A DNA stretch of 41,453 nucleotides from Sterolibacterium sp. (GTDB lineage Bacteria; Pseudomonadota; Gammaproteobacteria; Burkholderiales; Rhodocyclaceae): positions 1-41,453 of the forward strand of contig JAHFRE010000011.1 of assembly GCA_023258955.1 (NCBI GenBank). Reading direction: 5' to 3'. Under the pieces are notes generated by a model, which saw only the letters and a list, made by a program, of their open reading frames with translations, was not told the DNA's origin and made no database searches. Shown here piece after piece: positions 29,507 to 37,720 of the stretch. The position numbers and the translations under genes are program-made. The number at the start of each line of letters is the position of its first letter. Within the stretch, counting starts at the first letter, position 1.

Positions 29507-29823
29507 CACGCTACCCGTTCACAAACCAGATCGACATGCTGACGACTGGCTTCATCCGGCAGCACGGCCTTGATATCGTAAGTGCTCGCGCCATCGACCA
29601 CGCGCATGTCGGCGGTGATGTCGCTGCGCTTCCTGATGCGGATGCTGGCCTGGACAGTGGAGACGTCTGCATCGGCGCGGATGGTCTGCACGCCGTTCTT
29701 TAGCAGCACGCTGGCCCAGACGGTGGCCAGCAGCGTCCATACCGTTCCCGGCTGGCCGATGGCGTCCTGGCCGGCGGTCAAGTGCTGGATCTGGACCCGC
29801 TTGTTGAGCTTGGCGGCGCGCAT
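29506..29823 (-). CDS. Head-tail adaptor (SPP1 gp16/H_T_join type)
   Basis: A 105-residue protein beginning MRAAKLNKRVQIQHLTAGQD with the conserved W-T---ATVWASV strand and a closing YDIKAVLPDE. This is the small beta-barrel stopper that closes the connector channel in SPP1/HK97-like phages. It follows the connector genes in canonical order. Confidence 0.88.
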   Translation of the reverse strand: MRAAKLNKRVQIQHLTAGQDAIGQPGTVWTLLATVWASVLLKNGVQTIRADADVSTVQASIRIRKRSDITADMRVVDGASTYDIKAVLPDEASRQHVDLVCERVA

Positions 29824-29824
29824 G

Positions 29825-30028
29825 TTATTCGACCAGATCGGCCATCAAGTCGAGTTCAACATTCAGCAGCTCAAGCCTGACTTTCACCAGATCACCAGGT
29901 TGAACCGGCAATATTTCGATCTTCGTTACTCCATCAATTTGAACATCAATGCCATTCTCGCGATTGCATGCGAATACCTTTGTGCCTGCAGCAGTGCCAT
30001 TGCTGAGGATTCTGATTTTGTTGCTCAT
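29825..30028 (-). CDS. Small beta-rich protein in the connector cluster
   Basis: A 67-residue protein, MSNKIRILSNGTAAGTKVF onward, ending with LVKVRLELLNVELDLMADL. It appears all beta. It overlaps the gp6-like connector gene by one base. Similar small proteins are found at this place in beta-proteobacterial phages, possibly as structural accessories. No named family is recognised. Confidence 0.65.
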   Translation of the reverse strand: MSNKIRILSNGTAAGTKVFACNRENGIDVQIDGVTKIEILPVQPGDLVKVRLELLNVELDLMADLVE

Positions 30029-30948
30029 CAGTATCTCCCCGTCCGCTCCGGATCGAGCAGTGCATCAATGAATCTGCCCTGGATCTCTTCGCCGTTCCAG
30101 AGTTCTTCGATCTTGACCAGCATCCAGTCCTTGATGCACGCTGGAACATCGGCGGCGGTACCGTAACCGGCGACGAAACGCACCTTGACGGCGTTTTCCA
30201 GGTCGCGCGTGGCGGGCCAGGAGAGGCCATAGGCGGGCGCAATGCGCGCGGGCTTGCTGTTGGCATCGACCACATATTGATTGGCTGCCAGCGTCTGCGT
30301 AGTACCGTCCGTGTCGACGTAGGTGATGGCGGTGACGGTTTGCAACGGAGGCAGCCGAAGAGTGCGATCCGGGAAACGCGGGTTGGCGTAGGTCGGAAAC
30401 GCGTTCAGGTAAAGGTCAAGCGTCTGCGTGACCAGGTAGCGGTTGAGTTCCTGTTCGGCCAGCAGCCGAGCGGTGGTAATTAACCGGCTGAGGCGCGGGT
30501 CGTCGGTGGTGTTGGCGGTCGGCGCTTCGCTGCCCAGAGAGACATCGGCGATGTTCAGCGTCGCGGTGGTGTCCGTATTGTTCGCCAGCGTGGCGGCATA
30601 AAGATAGGTCGAGCCGCCGGCTGCTGTCATGTATAGCTTGCGGGCGGTCACCAGGGCGCCGCCAATCGGGATGTTGCTCACAGCAATCTTGCCGTTGATG
30701 CCGGCATTGACGACCGTGACCGATACCGAAACCGCGCCGGCCTGGGTTTCTCCAGCCGCAGTGACGAAGGTGGCCAAGCAACGATGCACGCCGGCATTAA
30801 CGTTTCCGGCAGCAGCCGGCGAAGCCAGCGCCACCGTGACCGCGCCAGGCGCCGGTTCCTGATTGGTTTCGTCCAGGCGCAACTGCGCCAGGACTTCGGC
30901 AATCGAGAGCGGCTCGGACGCCGGCGGTGAATAGACGACGATGGCCAT
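30028..30948 (-). CDS. gp6-like head-tail connector with inserted beta domain
   Basis: A 306-residue protein. The first 30 residues (SPPASEPLSIAEVLAQLRLD) and residues about 155-306 (LLAEQELNRYLVTQTLDLYL, TVTAITYVDTDGTTQTL, KVRFVAGYGTAADVPACIKD) form the gp6 connector family. Between them lies an insert of about 120 residues rich in Ala, Gly and Thr (VTFVTAAGETQAG-like, and ALVTARKLYMTAAGGSTYLY) that resembles Ig-like decoration domains of phage structural proteins. The connector makes a dodecameric ring under the portal; the insert would project outward. Confidence 0.82.
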   Translation of the reverse strand: MAIVVYSPPASEPLSIAEVLAQLRLDETNQEPAPGAVTVALASPAAAGNVNAGVHRCLATFVTAAGETQAGAVSVSVTVVNAGINGKIAVSNIPIGGALVTARKLYMTAAGGSTYLYAATLANNTDTTATLNIADVSLGSEAPTANTTDDPRLSRLITTARLLAEQELNRYLVTQTLDLYLNAFPTYANPRFPDRTLRLPPLQTVTAITYVDTDGTTQTLAANQYVVDANSKPARIAPAYGLSWPATRDLENAVKVRFVAGYGTAADVPACIKDWMLVKIEELWNGEEIQGRFIDALLDPERTGRY

Positions 30949-31208
30949 TATTTCGCGCGGTTCCGGCGCGGCTTGTCGCCATCGGTGGCAATGGCCTTGT
31001 TGTCGATGATCGGTGCGGACTGGCCGCCATCGACGACAGTCTCAGCGGCGATCGGCAGCTCGGGCTGCGCATCGACAACGCGCACATGATCGGCGGGCAA
31101 ACAGGAAACGAGATATTCGGAGAGATCGGCTTGCGTACCGGCGGTGAATTGCTCGGTAAAGCGGCCGTCCTGCGAGCCTTTGAAGTCTTTGAGAATGTCG
31201 TATTTCAT
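30948..31208 (-). CDS. Small hypothetical protein in the head module
   Basis: An 86-residue protein, KYDILKDFKGSQDGRFTEQF then TQADLSEYLVSCLPADHVRV, with a basic Arg/Lys tail. The start at 31208 is chosen from the spacing of GGAG upstream; a second ATG directly before it is possible. This type commonly precedes gp6-like connectors. Its function is unknown. Confidence 0.65.
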   Translation of the reverse strand: MKYDILKDFKGSQDGRFTEQFTAGTQADLSEYLVSCLPADHVRVVDAQPELPIAAETVVDGGQSAPIIDNKAIATDGDKPRRNRAK

Positions 31209-31210
31209 CA

Positions 31211-31336
31211 TTACTCCTTAGTTTTGCGCATCAAACACCCGCTATAACACCCACCGCGCAGAATCACAAAGCACATGAGGCCCATGCCGATGAGCACGCC
31301 AACGTCTAGGACTAGGAGGGCGATGAGGATGTCCAT
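31211..31336 (-). CDS. 41-residue membrane protein
   Basis: A tiny reading frame filling the gap between two head-module genes. Its ATG shares a base with the upstream stop (TGATG) and its stop overlaps the next start. It begins MDILIALLVLDVGVLIGMGL with a single membrane helix (about residues 2-26) and ends with Cys and Lys. No function is known. The coupling at both ends supports translation. Confidence 0.55.
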   Translation of the reverse strand: MDILIALLVLDVGVLIGMGLMCFVILRGGCYSGCLMRKTKE

Positions 31337-31614
31337 CAGGCCCAAACTACCTTGGGATTCTTCGGCTCAACCGCGAACGGCGTGAGATTCTCCGGCAGTT
31401 CCCCGACGAAGTTCATATGCCAGCCATCGATTGGCGCGGTCAGCTTGGTTTCGATACCCTCCACCATCACGACTTCGCCGGTTTCTGCATACAGCGTGCC
31501 GATGGGATCGAGCGCGTGCGTGTGGGAGGCGAGCATCCATTGATCCTCGACGCGGTATTGCGGCATCAGGGCGACGACGGTTTGCTCGTCTGGGAATTTT
31601 AGACACGTACTCAT
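31336..31614 (-). CDS. Small hypothetical protein near the spike gene
   Basis: A 92-residue protein, MSTCLKFPDEQTVVALMPQY at the start, then HALDPIGTLYAETGEVVMVE and DGWHMNFVGELPENL. The ATG overlaps the stop of the spike-like gene (ATGA). The pattern looks like a small chaperone-like or accessory protein paired with the preceding fibre-like gene. No family is assigned. Confidence 0.65.
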   Translation of the reverse strand: MSTCLKFPDEQTVVALMPQYRVEDQWMLASHTHALDPIGTLYAETGEVVMVEGIETKLTAPIDGWHMNFVGELPENLTPFAVEPKNPKVVWA

Positions 31615-32933
31615 ACCGAAAGCCCCGCAAGAACCGATGCAGATAGTGCCTTCTGGTAAGACGAATCTGCGGTAATCCACCCGTTGAACACAGACGCGTT
31701 AGCCGAGTTCTCACCTAGTCGATAGGTGGTCACCGTCGGCAGTGCCGCTGGCGTACCCGTGACCACAGCAGCGCCATTGACACTCAGAGCCGCAAGCCCA
31801 ACGGTATAAGAGAATGCCGCCTTGAAGGTAGTGTTTGCCGTCACTGCCCCGCCGTCAATCGAGGCTTTACTGACTCCACCAACGACAATATCCAGCATGA
31901 CGTGACTGGAGGCGTTGACCGAGAGCGTGATGCGGTTGTTCTCTGTGCCATCGTCAAGCTGCGCGATAACCCCGGCAGAGGTCACGGATGATTTTCTGGC
32001 TTGAAGCACGAAAGACTGCGCAGTCTGCGAGAGCCAGGTTATATCTGTGGTCGAATCGACTTCGAGCGCCCTCGTCGCTGCTGCGCCTGATGTTGCTATC
32101 ACTGGGGAGGCTGTCGACCCGGCTGTCGGGACGAGTTCGAGTTGGGGCATGCCGATTCTTAAGGTGATGTCTATCGCACCTGATGTCGCAGTCGTAAAAC
32201 GAATAAACGGGAATATCGTGGCCGCTGTTGCATCGGCTATTGTTCCTGATTTTGTGATCTGTTGGGATCGAAGCGCCGCACTTGTCGGCGTAAAATTTTG
32301 CCCAATTGGCGTCGATAAAAATGCCGGAACTGAGTTATAGGTCGTTCCGGCAAGTAAGAAAGAAGCGATGTTTGCTGCGCTTCCTGCGACAATCCGGATA
32401 TAGGTTGAAAGGTTCCAACTTTGACCATTGGATGCAGCAACACCCGGATACGCCTCAAAATAGGTATCCTGCGTTCTGGCAGCAGTAACTGTGCCGAAAA
32501 ACCTGACATCGATGTAGGTAATACCATCCTCAGTACCCGTTCCTACTATTGTCTTTGTAACCTCAGTCGCAGCAGTGATACCCCAGTTGGTGGGATTCGT
32601 CCCCGGCGTCCCCGCCACCGCCCCCACCATCGTATTATTCCGAATCGAGTTCGTCCGCGCCTCATGGATACTCAGGCCGAGCGCCTGATGTGTCACTGGG
32701 TCGTAGTCGAAGCAGGGGAGGTTCGCGGTCTGCGTCTGGAGCGTGCCTGCGGCGTCGAAGTAGGTCTTGCTGCTGGCGCGGGTAAAGGTAAGCGTCGGCC
32801 CTTTCCGTGGCGTCAGGCTGTAGTCCTTGGCAAACTGGAAGTCCAAAGAAGGACCGTCTGCATTGGCAGCAAATCCCGCAAGGATTGCGGCAGGAATTAC
32901 CGCACGCGGAGAGGATGAGGCGATCAGGGCCAT
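31611..32933 (-). CDS. Head spike/fibre-like protein with LamG-type end
   Basis: A 440-residue beta-rich protein. The N-terminal motif (LDFQFAKDYSLTPRKGPTLT, FTRASSKTYFDAAG, then ALGLSIHEARTN) is typical of phage head-spike/adhesin proteins. Residues about 280-440 look like a concanavalin/LamG-type sandwich (SFVLQARKSSVTSAGVIAQL, then NNRITLSVNASSHVMLDIVV). It lies in the head module between capsid and connector genes and not with the tail genes. It probably decorates the capsid or neck and may bind glycans. Confidence 0.75.
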   Translation of the reverse strand: MALIASSSPRAVIPAAILAGFAANADGPSLDFQFAKDYSLTPRKGPTLTFTRASSKTYFDAAGTLQTQTANLPCFDYDPVTHQALGLSIHEARTNSIRNNTMVGAVAGTPGTNPTNWGITAATEVTKTIVGTGTEDGITYIDVRFFGTVTAARTQDTYFEAYPGVAASNGQSWNLSTYIRIVAGSAANIASFLLAGTTYNSVPAFLSTPIGQNFTPTSAALRSQQITKSGTIADATAATIFPFIRFTTATSGAIDITLRIGMPQLELVPTAGSTASPVIATSGAAATRALEVDSTTDITWLSQTAQSFVLQARKSSVTSAGVIAQLDDGTENNRITLSVNASSHVMLDIVVGGVSKASIDGGAVTANTTFKAAFSYTVGLAALSVNGAAVVTGTPAALPTVTTYRLGENSANASVFNGWITADSSYQKALSASVLAGLSV

Positions 32934-32936
32934 GGA

Positions 32937-33758
32937 TTAACTCAATGTCGCGGCGATGTCGAGCGTAGCTCCGCTGCCCGCGATGCTCGCCACGAGTAGA
33001 TGCACGCCGCCGCTCCCTCGCGCTTCGATTCGCAGTCTCTGCGGATTGGCGTAGTACGCGCCCGACTGCCCGCCGAAATTTACCGTCTGCACATCGCCCG
33101 CGAAATAACTGAGCGTGCGCGAGTTGTAGAACATCGGGATGACCTTGAGCGCAGGGGCAACCGCGCCGCCCGTCCTCGAAAACAACAGGTCGAAGTCGAC
33201 GTATTGGAAGCCGGAGCAATCGACCGGAGCCGCTGCGGGGACCGCGTAGGCATGATTCTGCGTCAGTTGGCCGCCATTCACGGCCAGGCCAGTGCCGGGG
33301 ACTTGGACATCAACCGCGCCCGCCGTACCGCCAGCGCCTGTCACGCCGACTGCGGTAATCAGGATGCCGCTTGCACGCTGCGCCTCGGTGATGCGCCCGA
33401 CCCATTTAGAGGCTGCGCCATCGACTGAACAGTAAATATCATAGAACGTGGCGCCAGTCACTTGCGCAAAGGCAGCGCGAACCGTCAGGTTCGTTGTCTC
33501 CGTCGTGACGGTCGTGTTGCCCTGGGTGGCAGTTGTTCGACCATAGCCATTACCAGCCACAGCGAATACCGTGTATGTTCCAGCAGTTGCCGAGCCTCCC
33601 GCCTGCTTGGTACATGTCACCGTGCCAGGTGCGGCGATGACATCGGCGGCGACTACGGCGGAACGATAGGCTATCGCATCATTGGCGTAGGCTTTTTGCA
33701 ATACATGCTTTGCGCCGTTCGTGCGGAGAAACAGGCCTGCCCAATCTATGACATTCAT
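32937..33758 (-). CDS. Beta-rich structural protein of the head module
   Basis: A 273-residue protein beginning with a short helical part (MNVIDWAGLFLRTNGAKHVL), then Ig-like strands (TVTCTKQAGGSATAGTYTVF, then AQVTGATFYDIYCSVDGAAS) and a Gly/Ala-rich C-terminus. Short helix-plus-beta layout, its position and low complexity suggest a virion decoration or spike-base protein, paired with the following spike gene. It is coupled to the methyltransferase by ATGA. No named family. Confidence 0.65.
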   Translation of the reverse strand: MNVIDWAGLFLRTNGAKHVLQKAYANDAIAYRSAVVAADVIAAPGTVTCTKQAGGSATAGTYTVFAVAGNGYGRTTATQGNTTVTTETTNLTVRAAFAQVTGATFYDIYCSVDGAASKWVGRITEAQRASGILITAVGVTGAGGTAGAVDVQVPGTGLAVNGGQLTQNHAYAVPAAAPVDCSGFQYVDFDLLFSRTGGAVAPALKVIPMFYNSRTLSYFAGDVQTVNFGGQSGAYYANPQRLRIEARGSGGVHLLVASIAGSGATLDIAATLS

Positions 33759-34330
33759 GTCGATTCCTTCCAGTTAATGTTGCCGCAGCGTCCGTCCGTT
33801 CCTTGCTTAATCGGGAACGGAAAAAACTTGGTCAATCGTTCGATGTCGCCGTTGTCCATTGCCAGCGGCGGCAAGTTCGCCGCCACTTTTCTGACGATGA
33901 CGCTGAGGTTGTAGCCATACACGCCGACCCGCGCCTCTCGACAATCGAAGCCGGCCAGGATCAGGCGATACAGCAATAACCCTTCATTCCACAGCGAGAC
34001 ATGCCCGCCAACCAGGTTGTGCTTGGCCGGCGGCACCGTGACGGCCAGCACGCCGCCATGGTGCAGATCGGCAAAGCACTTCTTCAAAAAATCTCCGACA
34101 TTCGGCATGTGCTCCAGCACGTGGCTGGCCCAGATGCCGTCAACCCGCCCGGTGCGGGTGGTCATGTAATCGCAAATCCAGTCCGCCGGCGGGCGCAGCG
34201 AGATCGTGGTCACGTTCAGCCCGGCCTCGCGCATGATCTGTGCGTGCTGGTTGTCACCGGCGCCGACGTCCAGCACGGTATAGACGTCTGCACATTTGAC
34301 GAAGCGCGCCAGCGCCTGGTCGGCCCACAT
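33755..34330 (-). CDS. SAM-dependent methyltransferase in the head module
   Basis: A 191-residue class I methyltransferase: VYTVLDVGAGDNQHAQIMRE is motif I, WICDYMTTRTGRVDGIWASH and VLEHMPNVGDFLKKCFADL are the post-I and motif II-III regions, and GGVLAVTVPPAKHNLVGGH fits the following strand. The ATG at 34330 shares a base with the stop of the MptE-like gene. The pair lies between capsid decoration and spike genes, so it may modify a virion glycan or a host component. The substrate is unknown. Confidence 0.8.
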   Translation of the reverse strand: MWADQALARFVKCADVYTVLDVGAGDNQHAQIMREAGLNVTTISLRPPADWICDYMTTRTGRVDGIWASHVLEHMPNVGDFLKKCFADLHHGGVLAVTVPPAKHNLVGGHVSLWNEGLLLYRLILAGFDCREARVGVYGYNLSVIVRKVAANLPPLAMDNGDIERLTKFFPFPIKQGTDGRCGNINWKEST

Positions 34331-35076
34331 CAGGACGCCTCTTTCGTGCCCAGGTGCTGCCTGGCGACCGGCGCCGAGTGGTCGTAAAGCGCCTCGATCT
34401 GTTCCGCCGTCGGCAGCGTGTCGCGCGGCGTGAATTCGAGCTTCAGCACACCGTCCGGCTGCACGTCGAAGCCGATGTCCAGCGTGTCGTAACCGTACAG
34501 CCGCGAGGTGCGCGGATAGCACGAGTCCATCAGCGTGGTGGTCGCCGGCAGGTTGATCTTGACGCCGCGCGCGTGCGCCTGGCCCAGCCAGAATTCGACG
34601 CAGGCGCGGCCTTTTTCCGCGTCATGCACGTTCGGGTAGGTGAAGTCCATGCCGAAGATGCTGATCTGCTCGGCGCCCATGTGGATCGCGAAGGCGATGG
34701 CGTAAGCCGCCGTGCTGTTGAAGTAGTCGTGGCCCAGATGGTTCAGCACATCTTGCAGCGGAAACTCGGCCAGCGCCGGATAGTCCGGGTGCGCCCGACT
34801 GGTGATGACCGGGATCTGGCTGTGCTTGATCCATTTCAACATCGCCGCGATGTTGCTTTCCGGCTTGGCCTTTGCGCGGATCTCCTGTATCCGCACATCG
34901 TCCATGTGAAAAATCAGGTCGCAGGCGAACACGTCGCCGAGTGCGTTGATTGCCCAGGTTTCGTCGCAGAATTGGTGCCGGCCACCTAAACGCTTGGTGA
35001 TCTCCAGGTACTGATCGAGGCTCGGTCCGAGCCCCAGGATGGCCACGTGCGGGCCGGCTTTGGTTTCTTCGTTCAT
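34330..35076 (-). CDS. MptE/DUF115-like Rossmann protein (glycosyltransferase-related?)
   Basis: A 248-residue protein starting with a Rossmann-type loop (VAILGLGPSLDQYLEITKRL), then WAINALGDVFACDLIFHMDD and AEQISIFGMDFTYPNVHDAE. The GxGPSL motif and the FHMDD/FGMD acidic motifs resemble the DUF115/6-hydroxymethylpterin pyrophosphokinase-like group, which includes motility accessory (Maf-type) sugar transferases. It is coupled to a methyltransferase. Together they look like a sugar-modification cassette in the head region. The enzymatic activity is inferred and uncertain. Confidence 0.68.
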   Translation of the reverse strand: MNEETKAGPHVAILGLGPSLDQYLEITKRLGGRHQFCDETWAINALGDVFACDLIFHMDDVRIQEIRAKAKPESNIAAMLKWIKHSQIPVITSRAHPDYPALAEFPLQDVLNHLGHDYFNSTAAYAIAFAIHMGAEQISIFGMDFTYPNVHDAEKGRACVEFWLGQAHARGVKINLPATTTLMDSCYPRTSRLYGYDTLDIGFDVQPDGVLKLEFTPRDTLPTAEQIEALYDHSAPVARQHLGTKEAS

Positions 35077-35163
35077 GGCATTTCCTCATCCGAAATGAAA
35101 AGTGCCGAGTTTCACGGCGCCGCATGGGATGAGCACGCGACCTATACCCCAGGAGGAGGAGGG

Positions 35164-35592
35164 TTAGGGGTTGGTGGTCGGTTCGTTGTAAGCGCAGTGC
35201 AAAATCGCCGTCACGCTGAGGCTGGCCGTTGAGGTCGTGCCAGCATTGATGGCGTCGACCGATACGTAGCGCTTGAGGCCCGTGTAGCCGACGCGCTTCG
35301 AGACTTCCTTGCCGGTGCCGGCGACGCGAGCGCCGGCGGCCAGGCCGGCCAGCGCCTCGGTGCCCAGCAGATCGGCGTCGGCGACACTGGTCAGCGTGCC
35401 GGTGACGTCACCTTCCTTGACCACCAGGGCGACACTAGAGCCCGTAGTGGTCACGGAACCGTAGGAGGCGATAAATTCCACGCCACCGTAGCCCTGGCGG
35501 TCAATCACCAGGCCGGTTTTTGTGGCAGGGGCGCCGATGGCAACGGGAGTGATGACCGCTTTCGCGCGCATGCAGTTATGCAGATCGTTCAT
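35164..35592 (-). CDS. Putative capsid decoration protein
   Basis: A 142-residue beta-rich protein: AVITPVAIGAPATKTGLVID, then YGGVEFIASYGSVTTTGSSV and KRYVSVDAINAGTTSTASLS. Position immediately after the major capsid gene, with its own strong ribosome site AAAGGA, and the mostly beta composition, suggest a head decoration or minor structural protein. I do not recognise a named family. The gap to the next gene (35077-35163) shows no feature except a polypurine stretch. Confidence 0.7.
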   Translation of the reverse strand: MNDLHNCMRAKAVITPVAIGAPATKTGLVIDRQGYGGVEFIASYGSVTTTGSSVALVVKEGDVTGTLTSVADADLLGTEALAGLAAGARVAGTGKEVSKRVGYTGLKRYVSVDAINAGTTSTASLSVTAILHCAYNEPTTNP

Positions 35593-35643
35593 GATTTTTC
35601 CTTTCGTTGGGTCGGACGTTTGCCGCCCGCAATGTTTCTGGAA

Positions 35644-35668
35644 TGAAAAAGGCCACCCGGAGGTAGCC
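35644..35668 (-). terminator. Terminator-like hairpin after the capsid gene
   Basis: On the minus strand GGCTACC pairs with GGTGGCC, followed by TTTTTC. It lies between the major capsid gene and the decoration-type gene and may set their expression ratio. Confidence 0.7.
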
Positions 35669-35691
35669 TGTCGCTTGCTGTCGCTGGCTGG

Positions 35692-37050
35692 TTACGAAGT
35701 GGCGAACTTGAGCAGCTTGATGGCTTCGAAATTGACGATGCCGCCACCGAAGCGCCGGCGGAAGTTGAACTTCGTCTTGCCCTTGGCGGTGATGTTGTCG
35801 CGGATCAGCGTGGTGCCGGCGCGATTGACCACGGTGTAGCCGCGCTTGAAGTCGCCATAGGCCACCGACAGCGAGCCGGCGCCGAGGTCGGCCATGTTGT
35901 TATCGACTTCCACCGGCGAGCCGAGGAAGCGCCCGCCGAACGCGCCGAGCGGATCGGGATTCCAGAGGTAGTAGGTACCGCTGCCGTCCTTCATCTGGCG
36001 GGCGACGCCCAGGGTGGTGTCGTTCATCAGCCACATCGCGCCAGGGCGATACTGGGCCTTGAGGGCGTGCTGCAGCGAGACGATTTTATCGGCGGGAGCA
36101 ACCGAGGCGAAGGCCGCCGACTTGCCGGAAGCGATGTAGCCGATTTTTCCCCAGGCATACGACGCATTGGCGATGATGTCGTAAGCGGCGATGCCGCGCG
36201 CGCAGCCGACGCCGTTGCCGGTGATGAATTCCGCACCGGACCCTTCCGCGAAAGCGATGGCGGCTTCGTTGGCGAGGTCAGCTTCGAGGTCAATGAAGGC
36301 ATCCTGCAGGGTTTCGTTGTGCACCCAGGGTTCGACTTCGGCGGGGAACGCTTCGATGGAGATTTCCGCATAGGTCGGTTCGGTGGTTTCGCCGCCCGTG
36401 GCGCCGTTGGCCACACGCCGCATGGCCATGCCGGTTTTCTTGACCAGCTTGGTGTATTTCTGGGTGCCGATCGTGATGACATTGGCCAGGCGATACATGG
36501 CGCTGATGGTCGGGACCACGCGATCGATGACCTTGTCCATCTCTTCCAGAATCAGCACGCCGCCGTCCGGATCGCTGTAGCTGTTCATGGCCTTGCGCTG
36601 CAGCTCGGCCAGGCCGGTGTCTTCACCTTTTCGCAGGAAGACGTCGAATGCCTTGCGATGCGCGGCTTTTTCTTCGTTATTCTCCGCAGCGCCGGCGACG
36701 GGGCGATTGGCCTTCTTCTCGAATTCCTCGAAGGCCTTGCGCTGCTCGGCCATGTCGGCATTGATCTTGTCGAGTTTGACTTGCAGATCAGAGAACGCTT
36801 TGCCGTCAGCCTTCGCAGCAATGATTTGTTCGTTGGTTTTCTTGAACTCTTCCCAGGCGCGACCCTGATTTTCGAGCATAGTCTTGATTTCTTCGACCGG
36901 GGAAATTTCGCCGAGCATGAACGGCGCGAAACCGAGCGCGCCCAAGCCAGACATGATATCAGGCGAGACGATGGGATGTCCGGCGAATGCCGATACGGCC
37001 ACGAGGGCCAGGATCGCGACGAGCGCGTACTTGATGTGACTGAGCTTCAT
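35692..37050 (-). CDS. Major capsid protein (HK97 gp5-like) with signal-like N-terminus
   Basis: A 452-residue HK97-fold capsid protein. Residues about 50-120 form the coiled-coil scaffold-like delta domain (VKLDKINADMAEQRKAFEEF). From about 145 the capsid proper follows: AMNSYSDPDGGVLILEEMDK, PTYAEISIEAFPAEVEPWVH and RPGAMWLMNDTTLGVARQM, ending in KTKFNFRRRFGGGIVNFEAI. The prohead protease encoded next removes the delta domain. Unusual: residues 1-23 look like a signal peptide (K2, K7, hydrophobic 8-22, AFA-G at the cut site). The ribosome site AAAGGA at the proper distance supports the start at 37050, so this segment seems real. Confidence 0.9.
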   Translation of the reverse strand: MKLSHIKYALVAILALVAVSAFAGHPIVSPDIMSGLGALGFAPFMLGEISPVEEIKTMLENQGRAWEEFKKTNEQIIAAKADGKAFSDLQVKLDKINADMAEQRKAFEEFEKKANRPVAGAAENNEEKAAHRKAFDVFLRKGEDTGLAELQRKAMNSYSDPDGGVLILEEMDKVIDRVVPTISAMYRLANVITIGTQKYTKLVKKTGMAMRRVANGATGGETTEPTYAEISIEAFPAEVEPWVHNETLQDAFIDLEADLANEAAIAFAEGSGAEFITGNGVGCARGIAAYDIIANASYAWGKIGYIASGKSAAFASVAPADKIVSLQHALKAQYRPGAMWLMNDTTLGVARQMKDGSGTYYLWNPDPLGAFGGRFLGSPVEVDNNMADLGAGSLSVAYGDFKRGYTVVNRAGTTLIRDNITAKGKTKFNFRRRFGGGIVNFEAIKLLKFATS

Positions 37051-37075
37051 GATGTTCCTTTCAAGAATTGGTGAT

Positions 37076-37720
37076 TTAAGCTGCTGCCAGTTGGCGGCGA
37101 GCCATTTCGACTATCTGCTTCAACTCACCGTCAACAGAATCGCTCTGAGACAGGCATTTCACGCGGGCGATAAACGCCACGGCTTCACGACGGGACAGGC
37201 CTGAATCTCTCAGGTACTGTTCCGCCGACTTCAAATCTTCAAGTATTTCGATGTTTTTCACGCCCTGCACGCGGGCGGCATCGTTGGCCGGGAAGGTCAC
37301 CGGGGACACTTCCCACAAGTCGACCTTTTTCAGGGTGCGAATGCCGGTCACTTTGTCGTAGCTGTCTTCGCGCGGAACGAAGCCAATCGACAGGCCGCTC
37401 AGCGCTTTCATTTTCAGCAGTTCGTAGGCTTCGGCGCCGCGCACCGTTTTCATGGCGAGCTGGCCAGCCACTTTCAAACCGATGTGATCTTCGACCATGC
37501 TGGTGTAGATGCCCAGCGGTTCGGCGGATCGGTGTTGCCAGAGCATCGCCGGCATGGTGCCGGCGGCCTTGTGCGCAGCCAGGGAATCAGCGAAGGCGCC
37601 TGGTGCGACGATTTCGTCATAGCTGTCCTTGACGCCAAATACGCTGCCATAGCCTTCAAAAGTTCCGGTTTCGGACAGCGCTTTCAGTTCGAAACCGAAA
37701 TCAAGGGTGCGTGTGCTCAT
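37076..37720 (-). CDS. HK97-family prohead protease
   Basis: A 214-residue maturation protease: GTFEGYGSVFGVKDSYDEIV, the His of AMLWQHRSAEPLG and the Ser of ALSGLSIGFVPRED are the catalytic regions, and VDLWEVSPVTFPANDAARV is the conserved end of the domain. It cleaves the capsid delta domain after prohead assembly. The gene lies between portal and capsid genes with an ATGA overlap with portal and AAAGGA as ribosome site. Confidence 0.93.
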   Translation of the reverse strand: MSTRTLDFGFELKALSETGTFEGYGSVFGVKDSYDEIVAPGAFADSLAAHKAAGTMPAMLWQHRSAEPLGIYTSMVEDHIGLKVAGQLAMKTVRGAEAYELLKMKALSGLSIGFVPREDSYDKVTGIRTLKKVDLWEVSPVTFPANDAARVQGVKNIEILEDLKSAEQYLRDSGLSRREAVAFIARVKCLSQSDSVDGELKQIVEMARRQLAAA

